Source: DATEEW01 sp035273665 (GTDB lineage Bacteria; Pseudomonadota; Gammaproteobacteria; Burkholderiales; SG8-39). Taken from it: a stretch of DNA of 19,317 bases. The stretch spans positions 1 to 19,317 of the forward strand of contig DATEOW010000017.1 in assembly GCA_035273665.1 (NCBI GenBank), read 5' to 3'. Shown in pieces: positions 13,282-19,317 of the stretch. The notes under the pieces are model-generated. The model worked only from the letters and a program-made list of their open reading frames with translations, made no database searches and was not told where the DNA came from. Each line of letters begins with the position of its first letter. The first letter of the stretch is position 1. Made by a program: the position numbers and the translations under genes.

Positions 13282-14669
13282 GTGTTGACCAACAGAACAC
13301 CGGCGAATCAAGGAGAGGTTTCTGGATTTCCGTTGTTGCCGCGGTATCCCTCGTCCTACTCGCAGTAGTGCTACTGACCGCTGCATTGGTCCGAGAGGCC
13401 ATGAAGGAGGACGGTTCGCGGCTCAGTAAAACGCAGACGAGAATGGTCATGTTGGTCGCGCGCTTTCCCGCGCTAGTGAAGGGCGTCGTCTCCGAGGTGA
13501 CGGGCACTGCGCCCAATCCATTTCTCAAGAGAAAGACGGGCGCTGAAAAGCCGCATTGGGTGCGGAAGTTTCCTGCGCCGGAGGACGATGGCTACCTGCT
13601 CTTGTCCGCCGTCGATCCACAAGTCAAACACTTTACGGTTCAGCTCATCCGCATCGCGGACGGTGATGTTCTGGCCAAATGGACGCCTGATTGGAATGCG
13701 ATCTATTCGAAGTTGAGTGCCAAGAAATGGGAGCCCAAGGGTCAAAGCAGTCGTGCGGTCCCCTACCACCCCTTGCTGCTCGATAACGGCGACATTATTT
13801 TCAATACCGGCAAAGGCATGGTGCGAAGCAGCCTATGCACCACTGAACCGGTATGGGTGCTGGACCAAGTTGTCCATCATTCAAACGAATTGGCGCTGGA
13901 CGGCCGCTCGGTGTGGGCACCCTCAGTCGCTGAAGGCTATTTTTCCGAGAACAAACTGCTCAGCGACAAAATGCGCGACGACTCTATCGCTCGCATTTCT
14001 TTCGACGGCGAGGTTCTCGAAAACCATTCCCTCTCGAAGATTCTTATCGACAACGGACTGCGCGAACTGTTGCTCGGCACCTCGGGACATGTTCTCAGGG
14101 ACGATCCGCTCCACTTGAACCAAATTTCGGTCGCACCTTCCGACGGTAAATATTGGAAGCGCGGCGATTTGTTGCTGTCGATGCGAAGCCTGAGCACCGT
14201 GGCCTTATACCGTCCATCGACGGGGAAAATCATCTGGCACCAACTCGGCCCGTGGATGAGTCAGCATGCAGCCGTGTTCGTGGACGATCATCGCATTTCG
14301 ATATTCGATAACAACAGCTATAGCGGAGCGCCGAAATCCCGCCCCTTTGTGAAACCAGACGAAACCAATCGCATCTTCATCTACGATTTTGAGACCAAAC
14401 AGGTGACGCAACCTTATGCGCAGTTGCTTGCCCAGCAAAAGCCGGTGACCTGGAACCAGGGTCTCGCGCGGGTGCTTCCGGATGGCGGCCTTTTCGTGGA
14501 AGAAACGAACTATGGACGCCACTTACGGTTCACCAAGGACAAGCTCCTCTGGTCGCGTATCAACGATTACGACAAGGACCATATCGGGATCGTCGCATGG
14601 AGCCGCTACCTCACTCCAAGCGAGGCGAAGCAACCGCTAGCGGGAATCGCTGACCGGCAATGTAAATAA
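13278..14669 (+). CDS. Membrane-anchored arylsulfotransferase (ASST)-like protein, copy 1
   Basis: 463 residues. A short basic N-terminus (ESRRG) and one helix (about 15-36) give a type II topology with a periplasmic beta-propeller. ASST landmarks appear in order: His200-His201 (VVHHSNEL), His279 (DPLHLNQIS), Arg303 (LLSMRS), His330 (MSQHAAVF) and then IFDNN. By comparison with E. coli AssT these match His252, His356, Arg374 and the sulfohistidine His436. ASSTs move sulfate between phenolic esters without PAPS. The enzyme starts inside the end of the sulfotransferase gene (ATGA), suggesting linked function. The stop is followed by a small GACTG/CAGTC hairpin (14671-14683) without a T run. Confidence 0.85.
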   Translation: MSVDQQNTGESRRGFWISVVAAVSLVLLAVVLLTAALVREAMKEDGSRLSKTQTRMVMLVARFPALVKGVVSEVTGTAPNPFLKRKTGAEKPHWVRKFPAPEDDGYLLLSAVDPQVKHFTVQLIRIADGDVLAKWTPDWNAIYSKLSAKKWEPKGQSSRAVPYHPLLLDNGDIIFNTGKGMVRSSLCTTEPVWVLDQVVHHSNELALDGRSVWAPSVAEGYFSENKLLSDKMRDDSIARISFDGEVLENHSLSKILIDNGLRELLLGTSGHVLRDDPLHLNQISVAPSDGKYWKRGDLLLSMRSLSTVALYRPSTGKIIWHQLGPWMSQHAAVFVDDHRISIFDNNSYSGAPKSRPFVKPDETNRIFIYDFETKQVTQPYAQLLAQQKPVTWNQGLARVLPDGGLFVEETNYGRHLRFTKDKLLWSRINDYDKDHIGIVAWSRYLTPSEAKQPLAGIADRQCK

Positions 14670-14739
14670 AGACTGAAGCAGTCGGTAGCGAGCTGGTAGT
14701 GAGTCGTCCAAATTTGTTCCACCACGAGGGCATACGCTG

Positions 14740-16197
14740 ATGCACGTCGACAATAAAAAAACAAATGATTCGAAATTTGGGTTTTGGGTTTCAACAATTG
14801 GTTTCGTCGTCCTACTCCTCGCCGGGACTGCGGTCCTGACGGCTGCATCGGTTCGCAACGCGATGAAAGATTCCGATGCGCTGAGCGAATCTGGAGAAGC
14901 GGAAAGCGGCATTATTCTTTCCGTTGCGGAGTTTCCCAGTCTTGTCATACGCGTCGTCAAGGAGATTTCGGGCGCCGCCCGTAACCCTCTACTCGTTGAG
15001 CGGGCAAAAGCGGAAAAGCCGCATTGGGTGAGGAAGTTTCCGGCCCGCGAGGATGACGGCTTCCTCCTTTTTTCCGGAGTCGATCCGGACGTCAAACACT
15101 CCGCCGTCAAACTCATTCGCATATCGGACGGAAAGGTGATGGCTTTATGGGCGCCGGACTGGGATGCGATTTATTCAAAGTTGACCGAAAAGAAGTGGGA
15201 GCGCACTGGCCGAAGCAACCGGGGTATTGCCTACCATCCGGTGCTGCTCGACAACGGCGACATTATTTTTAACATCAGGACCGGCATGGTGCGGGCCAGT
15301 CTCTGTGATAGGAAGCCGGTTTGGGTCATCGATAAAGTCATCCATCATTCCAACGAGTTGGCTTTGGATGGAAAATCCATCTGGTCTCCCTCGATTGCCG
15401 AGGGCTACTTCTCCGCGAACCCCTTGCTGAACGAGCGGTTGCGCGATGATTCCCTCGCGCGCATTTCGTTTGATGGCGAAGTTCTCGAAAACATCTCTGT
15501 ATCAAAAATTCTCATTGAGAACGGATTGCAGGGCTTGTTGCTCGGCACCGGCGGCCATCAATTTCAAGAAGATCCCATTCACCTGAACCACATTTCGGTA
15601 GCGAGCGCTGATAGCAAATATTGGAAGCGAGGCGATCTACTGCTTACGGCCCGCACACCGAGTGCCGTCTTTCTTTACCGTCCCTCGACTGGCAAGATCG
15701 TCTGGCATCGAACCGGACCATGGATGAATCAACATTCGGCACGCTTTGTCGATGACCATCGCATCTCGATATTGGACAACAACGTCGTAAGCGGCGCGCC
15801 AAAGTCGCAACCGTTCGCGCTACCTGGGCAGGTCAACCGCCTCCTGGTTTACGATTTTGAAACGGACGAGATCACCGAGCCTTACGCCAAGCTGCTGGAG
15901 CAGGCGAAGCCCGTCACTTGGACCCAAGGGCTCGCTAAAATATTGCCCGACGGCGGTCTTTTTGTGGAAGAGACTAATTTCGGGCGGCATTTGCGGTTCA
16001 CCAAAGACAAGCTGCTTTGGTCACGCGTGAACGATTACGATAAAAATAATATCGGCATCGTGGCCCGGAGCCGCTATCTCTCGCCTCAACAGGTCGAAAA
16101 ACCCTTGGCCGCAATCGCTGCGCGGCAATGCGACGCGAACCGAGGCGGCATCAAGCCAATGGTGAAAGGATCGCCGAAGACGGCGCCATCGGCTTAG
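14740..16197 (+). CDS. Membrane-anchored arylsulfotransferase (ASST)-like protein, copy 2
   Basis: 485 residues, a paralogue of the gene before it along the whole length (shared EKPHWVRKFPA, HHSNELALDG, KYWKRGDLLL, RHLRFTKDKLLWSR). One N-terminal helix (about 14-36) anchors a periplasmic domain. The catalytic set is complete: His202-His203, His281 (DPIHLNHIS), Arg305 (LLTAR) and His332 (MNQHSARF). The N-terminal 90 residues differ most from copy 1, and the C-terminus has a 20-residue Lys/Pro-rich extension (GGIKPMVKGSPKTAPSA). It lies 70 bases after copy 1, with a GAGGG about 10 bases before the ATG. Two acceptors or a heterodimer would explain keeping both copies (inference). Confidence 0.85.
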   Translation: MHVDNKKTNDSKFGFWVSTIGFVVLLLAGTAVLTAASVRNAMKDSDALSESGEAESGIILSVAEFPSLVIRVVKEISGAARNPLLVERAKAEKPHWVRKFPAREDDGFLLFSGVDPDVKHSAVKLIRISDGKVMALWAPDWDAIYSKLTEKKWERTGRSNRGIAYHPVLLDNGDIIFNIRTGMVRASLCDRKPVWVIDKVIHHSNELALDGKSIWSPSIAEGYFSANPLLNERLRDDSLARISFDGEVLENISVSKILIENGLQGLLLGTGGHQFQEDPIHLNHISVASADSKYWKRGDLLLTARTPSAVFLYRPSTGKIVWHRTGPWMNQHSARFVDDHRISILDNNVVSGAPKSQPFALPGQVNRLLVYDFETDEITEPYAKLLEQAKPVTWTQGLAKILPDGGLFVEETNFGRHLRFTKDKLLWSRVNDYDKNNIGIVARSRYLSPQQVEKPLAAIAARQCDANRGGIKPMVKGSPKTAPSA

Positions 16198-16204
16198 CGC
16201 AGTC

Positions 16205-16846
16205 TTAAGCGCCCGGCGCCCTGGCCGTCACCAGTTTCTGTATGGAGACAACCGCGGTGCGGCAGTAGTAGGCGCACCATCCGGCGATGCCGAGAAACTT
16301 CGGCCCGTCCTCATAGAGCAGAAACAACGAATTGGCATCCTCATGCGGGAAAAGGCGGTCGACCACAACGGCAATGCTCATGAGAATAAGCGCGACGACG
16401 AGCATCCCGTAATTCGTCGTCAGTATGCGTTTGCGGTACACCAGCAGATACGTACCCGCGGCCGCGGCGAGAAGCATGAGCACGTGTTTTTCTCGAATGC
16501 CGAAGTAGGCGAACGCGAGCCGCTCGTGGATCTGCAAGAGATCGTCGCTCATCAACAGAAACGACAGCAACCCCGAAGCGAGAAAGAAACGCGCCCAGCC
16601 CTGATCGCCCGCCCACCTGAACATGGCCCACGCGACCAGCGAGACCGTACCTGCGACGCACCACAACAGGATGCCGAGGTTGGAAACGAGACCTGTCAGC
16701 GGCGGCAGCTTGCCTACGCTTGCCGTATCGCGGAATAGATCGGCAATCGGAATCGCTTGCGACTGGCCCGCTAACAACGCCAGACCCAGAACGATTGCCG
16801 CCGGTATAAAGGTGCCCAGTGCAAACCGCCACGATATGCGCCACAT
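16205..16846 (-). CDS. Multi-pass membrane protein with DDx4HE and EDGxK motifs, function unknown
   Basis: 213 residues and about six helices. Polar residues cluster at membrane faces: Asp101-Asp102 and His107-Glu108 (MSDDLLQIHERL), Asp163, and Glu179-Asp180-Gly181-x-Lys183 (YEDGPKFLG). Such acidic/His pairs inside a membrane protein suggest metal binding or catalysis, but I cannot name the family. GGGAGA lies about eight bases before ATG 16846, so the start is firm. It converges on ASST copy 2 with only seven bases between stops and no T-run terminator. Confidence 0.85.
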   Translation of the reverse strand: MWRISWRFALGTFIPAAIVLGLALLAGQSQAIPIADLFRDTASVGKLPPLTGLVSNLGILLWCVAGTVSLVAWAMFRWAGDQGWARFFLASGLLSFLLMSDDLLQIHERLAFAYFGIREKHVLMLLAAAAGTYLLVYRKRILTTNYGMLVVALILMSIAVVVDRLFPHEDANSLFLLYEDGPKFLGIAGWCAYYCRTAVVSIQKLVTARAPGA

Positions 16847-16924
16847 GCTTAATCTCCCTCGTTCTGCCGACGCGGATGGTCCGTAGCACCGGCGGCGGCT
16901 TTATGCGCCGCATTGTAATGCCGC

Positions 16925-16959
16925 AAGCAGGGTCTGCTTATGCGTTTACGTTAAACGCA
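16925..16959. repeat. Two adjacent perfect palindromes upstream of the membrane protein gene
   Basis: AAGCAG-GGT-CTGCTT (16925-16939) is followed after one base by TGCGTTTA-CGT-TAAACGCA (16941-16959). Both have perfect arms and a three-base centre. They lie 79 bases upstream of the minus-strand start at 16846 and 47 bases downstream of the GFA stop. No T run follows on either strand, so an operator pair is likelier than a terminator. Confidence 0.65.
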
Positions 16960-17005
16960 GATCGCTTCAAGGAGCGGTCAGGGCGCATCGCGCCGTCAAC
17001 TCCGC

Positions 17006-17404
17006 TCAAAGGTGGGAGGTATGCTCCGGCGGCCCAAAGCTTCCATGTTGACCGTCCACATATGTGATCGGAATGCGCGACAACTCCTCTTCCGATATGC
17101 CCTCAAGACATCCCAGATTCACGCCGTACATTTTCCCGATGGGCGTCTCCGTACCGATACCAAAGGCCCGAACGCCGCAGTGCTTGCAAAAGTAGTGTTG
17201 ATTTTTCTTTGTGTGAAACAGGTACTGCGTCAGCTCCGCCTCGCCCGACAGGAGGCGGAAGCCTTCCGGCTTGGCAACTGCCGGCCAGAAACGCGTTCTG
17301 CGGCAGATCGAACAGTTGCAGCGATAGGAACTCTGCGTGAGGTCCAAATCCGCCTCGAATCTTACGGCGCCGCAATGGCAACTACCGGTATAGGTTTTCA
17401 ACAT
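17006..17404 (-). CDS. GFA family zinc protein (glutathione-dependent formaldehyde-activating enzyme/CENP-V fold)
   Basis: 132 residues. Zinc ligands are all visible: Cys9 and Cys11 (GSCHCGAV), Cys29, Cys31 and Cys34 (CNCSIC), and Cys73 and Cys76 (FCKHCGVRAF). The strand FRLLSGEAELTQY between them is typical. The founding member Gfa binds glutathione and formaldehyde, but most family proteins, including this one, have unknown substrates. An AGGAAG stands seven bases before ATG 17404. A 13-bp perfect hairpin separates it from the lipoprotein gene upstream on the same strand. Confidence 0.93.
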   Translation of the reverse strand: MLKTYTGSCHCGAVRFEADLDLTQSSYRCNCSICRRTRFWPAVAKPEGFRLLSGEAELTQYLFHTKKNQHYFCKHCGVRAFGIGTETPIGKMYGVNLGCLEGISEEELSRIPITYVDGQHGSFGPPEHTSHL

Positions 17405-17419
17405 CGATCACTCTTCCTG

Positions 17420-17456
17420 TGCGGACACGCTTGCCGATACGCAAAGCGTGTCCGCA
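17420..17456. repeat. Perfect 13-bp inverted repeat between lipoprotein and GFA genes
   Basis: The arms TGCGGACACGCTT (17420-17432) and AAGCGTGTCCGCA (17444-17456) are exactly complementary around an 11-base loop. Read on the minus strand, it starts 12 bases after the lipoprotein stop and ends just before the GFA Shine-Dalgarno. No T run follows, so it is not a classical terminator; mRNA 3'-end protection or translation control of the GFA gene is possible. Confidence 0.8.
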
Positions 17457-17468
17457 TTGCCAGAAATA

Positions 17469-18368
17469 TTACTCCGCGCTGCTTTCATTCACGGTAATCG
17501 TGACGAGCATACCGCCGCTGTTGTCAGTCAGAAAACTGGGGTTGTCATTCACACAAACCTCAAGCGGTCCTGTCTGCGCGGCGTTGAAAACGACGGGCCC
17601 AGCTTCACCCTGCACCAACTGGCCACCCGCACCACCAATGCGATAAACCAACGAGAACTTGCGGTGGCTAGGGAAAAGATAACCCGAGGGTACGGCCGCT
17701 GTGGGATCGCCGCTGGCATTGAAAATAATATTGGGCCCGCCATAGTTGATCACGCCGCCATCCGTCTCGATCCGCACCCCGCTGCCTTTGCGGATCGACG
17801 GCATGGCGCGAGGTGGGGAACTGTTCAACATGACCGGGTTGCACTGCATGCCGGTTGGGCGGAAAACATTACGAAAATTCTCGCGTCCTTCCGGTTCAAA
17901 GCCCACTGCGATCTCGAGATTGGAATCGGCTAAGCAGTTTGTTATACCTTTCACGCGGACCATCTTCTTCCCCGGCCAACCGGTGTAGGTATGCCGCACC
18001 TGCCAGCCCGGCCTTGGTTCGCCGGGTTGCGCCGGTTCAAAGGACACATTGGTGAAGACCTGCGGCGGCGTGCCGTCGCCGGCATCGAAGCTGACTTCGC
18101 CACAGACGCCGCTCCCTTGCATATTGAATATCGATTCCTTGCCATGCGCGGCAAACGCGAGCGATTCGAGCTGCTCGAAGGTGCATGCGCCCTCGAAGGG
18201 GCCGCGCGGGTCCTGTCCATCACACACGGGATCGGACCTGACGGCTAAGGGAAACAACTTCGGTTTTCCAACGCTAGCGATCGGCGCTGAAGGCGTGCAA
18301 CCCTGCAGTACAAGCGTTGCAACAACGCCTATTTGCAGCAACCATCTTTTACCCGGCAACTTAATCAT
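17469..18368 (-). CDS. Lipoprotein with PKD-like segment and C-terminal LecA (PA-IL)-like lectin domain
   Basis: 299 residues. A signal peptide ends in the lipobox LQGC, with lipidated Cys24. The central part has a PKD-like pattern: SFDAGDGT at 93-100 and later RHTYTGWPGKKMVRV. The last ~105 residues (about 193-297) resemble the P. aeruginosa galactophilic lectin PA-IL: GVRIETDGGVINYGG, SLVYRIGG, PVVFNAAQTGPLEV, then VND at 273-275 and DNSGG at 282-286 followed by a VTITV strand. These correspond to the calcium/sugar-binding end of LecA (ND...NNSG), although the loop residues differ. It probably sits in the outer membrane and binds a glycan. GGGGAGAG just before ATG 18368 fixes the start. Confidence 0.8.
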   Translation of the reverse strand: MIKLPGKRWLLQIGVVATLVLQGCTPSAPIASVGKPKLFPLAVRSDPVCDGQDPRGPFEGACTFEQLESLAFAAHGKESIFNMQGSGVCGEVSFDAGDGTPPQVFTNVSFEPAQPGEPRPGWQVRHTYTGWPGKKMVRVKGITNCLADSNLEIAVGFEPEGRENFRNVFRPTGMQCNPVMLNSSPPRAMPSIRKGSGVRIETDGGVINYGGPNIIFNASGDPTAAVPSGYLFPSHRKFSLVYRIGGAGGQLVQGEAGPVVFNAAQTGPLEVCVNDNPSFLTDNSGGMLVTITVNESSAE

Positions 18369-18424
18369 TATTGTTCTCTCCCCGTTGTAAGTCTTGCGAG
18401 TCTAACGTAGTGCCGCGTTGGCTC

Positions 18425-18454
18425 CTTCTAGGCATGCAGGATTAACTGAATCAA
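18425..18454 (-). promoter_or_regulatory. Candidate sigma-70-type promoter for the lectin-like lipoprotein
   Basis: Read on the minus strand, TTGATT (18449-18454) is followed after 18 bases by TAGAAG (18425-18430), each 4 of 6 to consensus. It lies about 57-86 bases upstream of the lipoprotein start. Only a weak candidate. Confidence 0.25.
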
Positions 18455-18473
18455 GTTCTAACGACGGCGCATC

Positions 18474-19031
18474 TCAATGCTTCATGTCGATAACAAGACG
18501 TGGCGGGCTATTCAGCTCGCGGACCTGATAGTGGTTCGGCGACTTGACGCCGAGGACCCAGGTCACGACGGCCTCGAAGTCGCACGTCAGTTCCAGCTCG
18601 GAGAGTACTGGGAGGTTCGGCATACGCTCACGCTCGCCAACCGTCGGCCGGCCCTCTTCTGTGTGCGCGTTTGCCGGCGACATTCGGACCTCGAGCCAGC
18701 CATCGCCAGCCATCGGCGTGACGTCGCCAGACCCGCACTTCCGCACGGGGCGGTCGATGTACTCGATGTGATAGCCCGGAACCCGCTCCTCGAACTCGAA
18801 GACGATCCGATCGAAGCCGTCGTGGGTGCCGGTACGAACGGCGACAAGCATTGCGGCGGGCGCATTGCGCTGTGGCCGGTCGATGATGCCGGTCGTCCGC
18901 TCTGACGCATAAGCGACATCTTGCTTGGCATCAGCCTGCGGCGCGCCGTCTTGCTCGTGCTCGGCACCGCATCCAGCCACGGCGAGACAGATGGTCGCGG
19001 CGACTGCCGCAGCATGATGTCGAATTCTCAA
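18474..19031 (-). CDS. AMIN-like domain lipoprotein
   Basis: 185 residues starting at a TTG. The signal peptide ends in the lipobox VAGC (Cys21), followed by an acidic, low-complexity linker (about 22-58). The rest is one AMIN-like beta domain: LVAVRTGTHDGFDRIVFEF, YHIEYIDRP, GWLEVRMSPANAH, LTCDFEAVVTWVLGV, and the closing PPRLVIDMKH. AMIN-type domains usually bind envelope polymers. Lipoproteins with exactly this domain are, to my knowledge, especially frequent in Actinomycetota, so its presence here is slightly unusual. It follows the Hsp70-like gene on the same strand after 138 bases. Confidence 0.85.
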   Translation of the reverse strand: MRIRHHAAAVAATICLAVAGCGAEHEQDGAPQADAKQDVAYASERTTGIIDRPQRNAPAAMLVAVRTGTHDGFDRIVFEFEERVPGYHIEYIDRPVRKCGSGDVTPMAGDGWLEVRMSPANAHTEEGRPTVGERERMPNLPVLSELELTCDFEAVVTWVLGVKSPNHYQVRELNSPPRLVIDMKH

Positions 19032-19037
19032 ATCCTT

Positions 19038-19043
19038 CCTCCT
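19038..19043 (-). promoter_or_regulatory. Perfect Shine-Dalgarno that sets a TTG start
   Basis: On the minus strand AGGAGG lies six bases before TTG 19031. No ATG lies between it and the signal peptide, so this site decides the start of the AMIN-like lipoprotein. The spacing equals that of the other TTG-start gene at 11603. Confidence 0.8.
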
Positions 19044-19169
19044 CGTGCATTCAGCCCATAGGTGAGGATACTGCTTTTGAATTCATTGGCCCGAAATGCC
19101 TCAGATCAGATCCGCCTTGGCCTTTGGCTGGAGACGCTAACGTCGAAGCTGGCGCGCGCCTACGATTAC

Positions 19170-19317
19170 TCAAGCTCTCCGACTTGTCCCCGCATAGGCC
19201 AAGCCCAGGGCAACGCCGCCGAACCGATCACCCTCTATTAGTGGCACGCCTAGAAACCGCTGCTGCAGGGCGCGTTGGAACGGCGGCAATGCGGATGAGC
19301 CGCCCGTCAGGTAAATC
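19170..19317 (-). CDS. Hsp70 family/YegD-like chaperone, C-terminal end only
   Basis: A reading frame enters from the right edge and stops at TGA 19172-19170; only the last 48 residues are visible. YLTGGSSALPPFQRAL and VPLIEGDRFGGVALGLAYAG match the end of the actin-like ATPase domain of Hsp70 proteins, where the GGSS/GGTS loop contacts nucleotide. Because the protein ends right after this ATPase domain, with no substrate-binding domain, it resembles the short YegD-type Hsp70s rather than DnaK. The frame is offset by one base from the window edge (19316). Confidence 0.8.
   Translation of the reverse strand, partial: IYLTGGSSALPPFQRALQQRFLGVPLIEGDRFGGVALGLAYAGTSRRA

Noticed and set aside
16182..16220. 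GGCGCC pair and GCTTA/TAAGC repeat around the convergent stops as a terminator
   Set aside because: The stems are short or self-palindromic, and no T run follows on either strand.
1..19317. CRISPR arrays, tRNA, rRNA, insertion sequences or integrase genes
   Set aside because: I saw no regularly spaced repeats, no tRNA-like cloverleaf ending in CCA, no rRNA stretches and no transposase or integrase motifs.

Overview
The window reads as chromosomal DNA from a member of the Pseudomonadota, most plausibly a gammaproteobacterium. The gene families fit this: a PvdQ-type acylase with signal peptide, lipoproteins with lipoboxes, a YmdB-like macro domain protein, a GFA-family protein, tightly overlapping ATGA/TGATG/GTGA junctions and a G+C-rich codon usage. 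The genus cannot be named from the sequence alone. I saw no rRNA, tRNA, CRISPR, transposase or phage gene.

Left part (1-5941): a PAS-domain signalling protein runs off the left edge on the minus strand. Diverging from it is a compact plus-strand operon: a ceramidase-like CREST hydrolase, an MFS transporter, an HSL-type esterase, a Gfo/Idh/MocA oxidoreductase, a VOC/glyoxalase-fold protein and a spermidine-synthase-like protein. From the transporter onward every gene overlaps the next by 1 or 4 bases. A rho-independent terminator closes the unit. It looks like an uptake and modification pathway for a small organic substrate that I cannot identify.

Middle (5942-11492): a 332-base gap holds that terminator and three imperfect 13-14 base direct repeats. 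It is followed by a single large periplasmic N-terminal-nucleophile acylase of the PvdQ/AHL-acylase type. A bidirectional hairpin terminator separates the acylase from a minus-strand group: a YjdF-like membrane protein, a small anchored Cys-containing protein, an M23 peptidase, a macro-domain protein, a DCC thiol oxidoreductase and a four-helix membrane protein. The last four overlap.

Most interesting part (11603-16197): a plus-strand cluster encodes a 68-residue YIGPG membrane protein, a membrane-anchored PAPS-type sulfotransferase with a cytoplasmic catalytic domain, and two tandem membrane-anchored arylsulfotransferase (ASST)-like proteins whose catalytic domains should face the periplasm. 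All expected ASST catalytic His/Arg positions are present in both copies. I infer a two-stage sulfation system: a carrier is sulfated inside and the sulfate is passed on outside. A convergent membrane protein with a DD-x4-HE / EDG-x-K pattern follows.

Right part (16847-19317): all minus strand. It holds a GFA-family zinc protein, a lipoprotein combining a PKD-like segment with a LecA (PA-IL)-like lectin domain, an AMIN-like lipoprotein with a TTG start, and the C-terminal tail of an Hsp70/YegD-like chaperone cut by the right edge. Perfect inverted repeats sit at 16925-16959 and 17420-17456.
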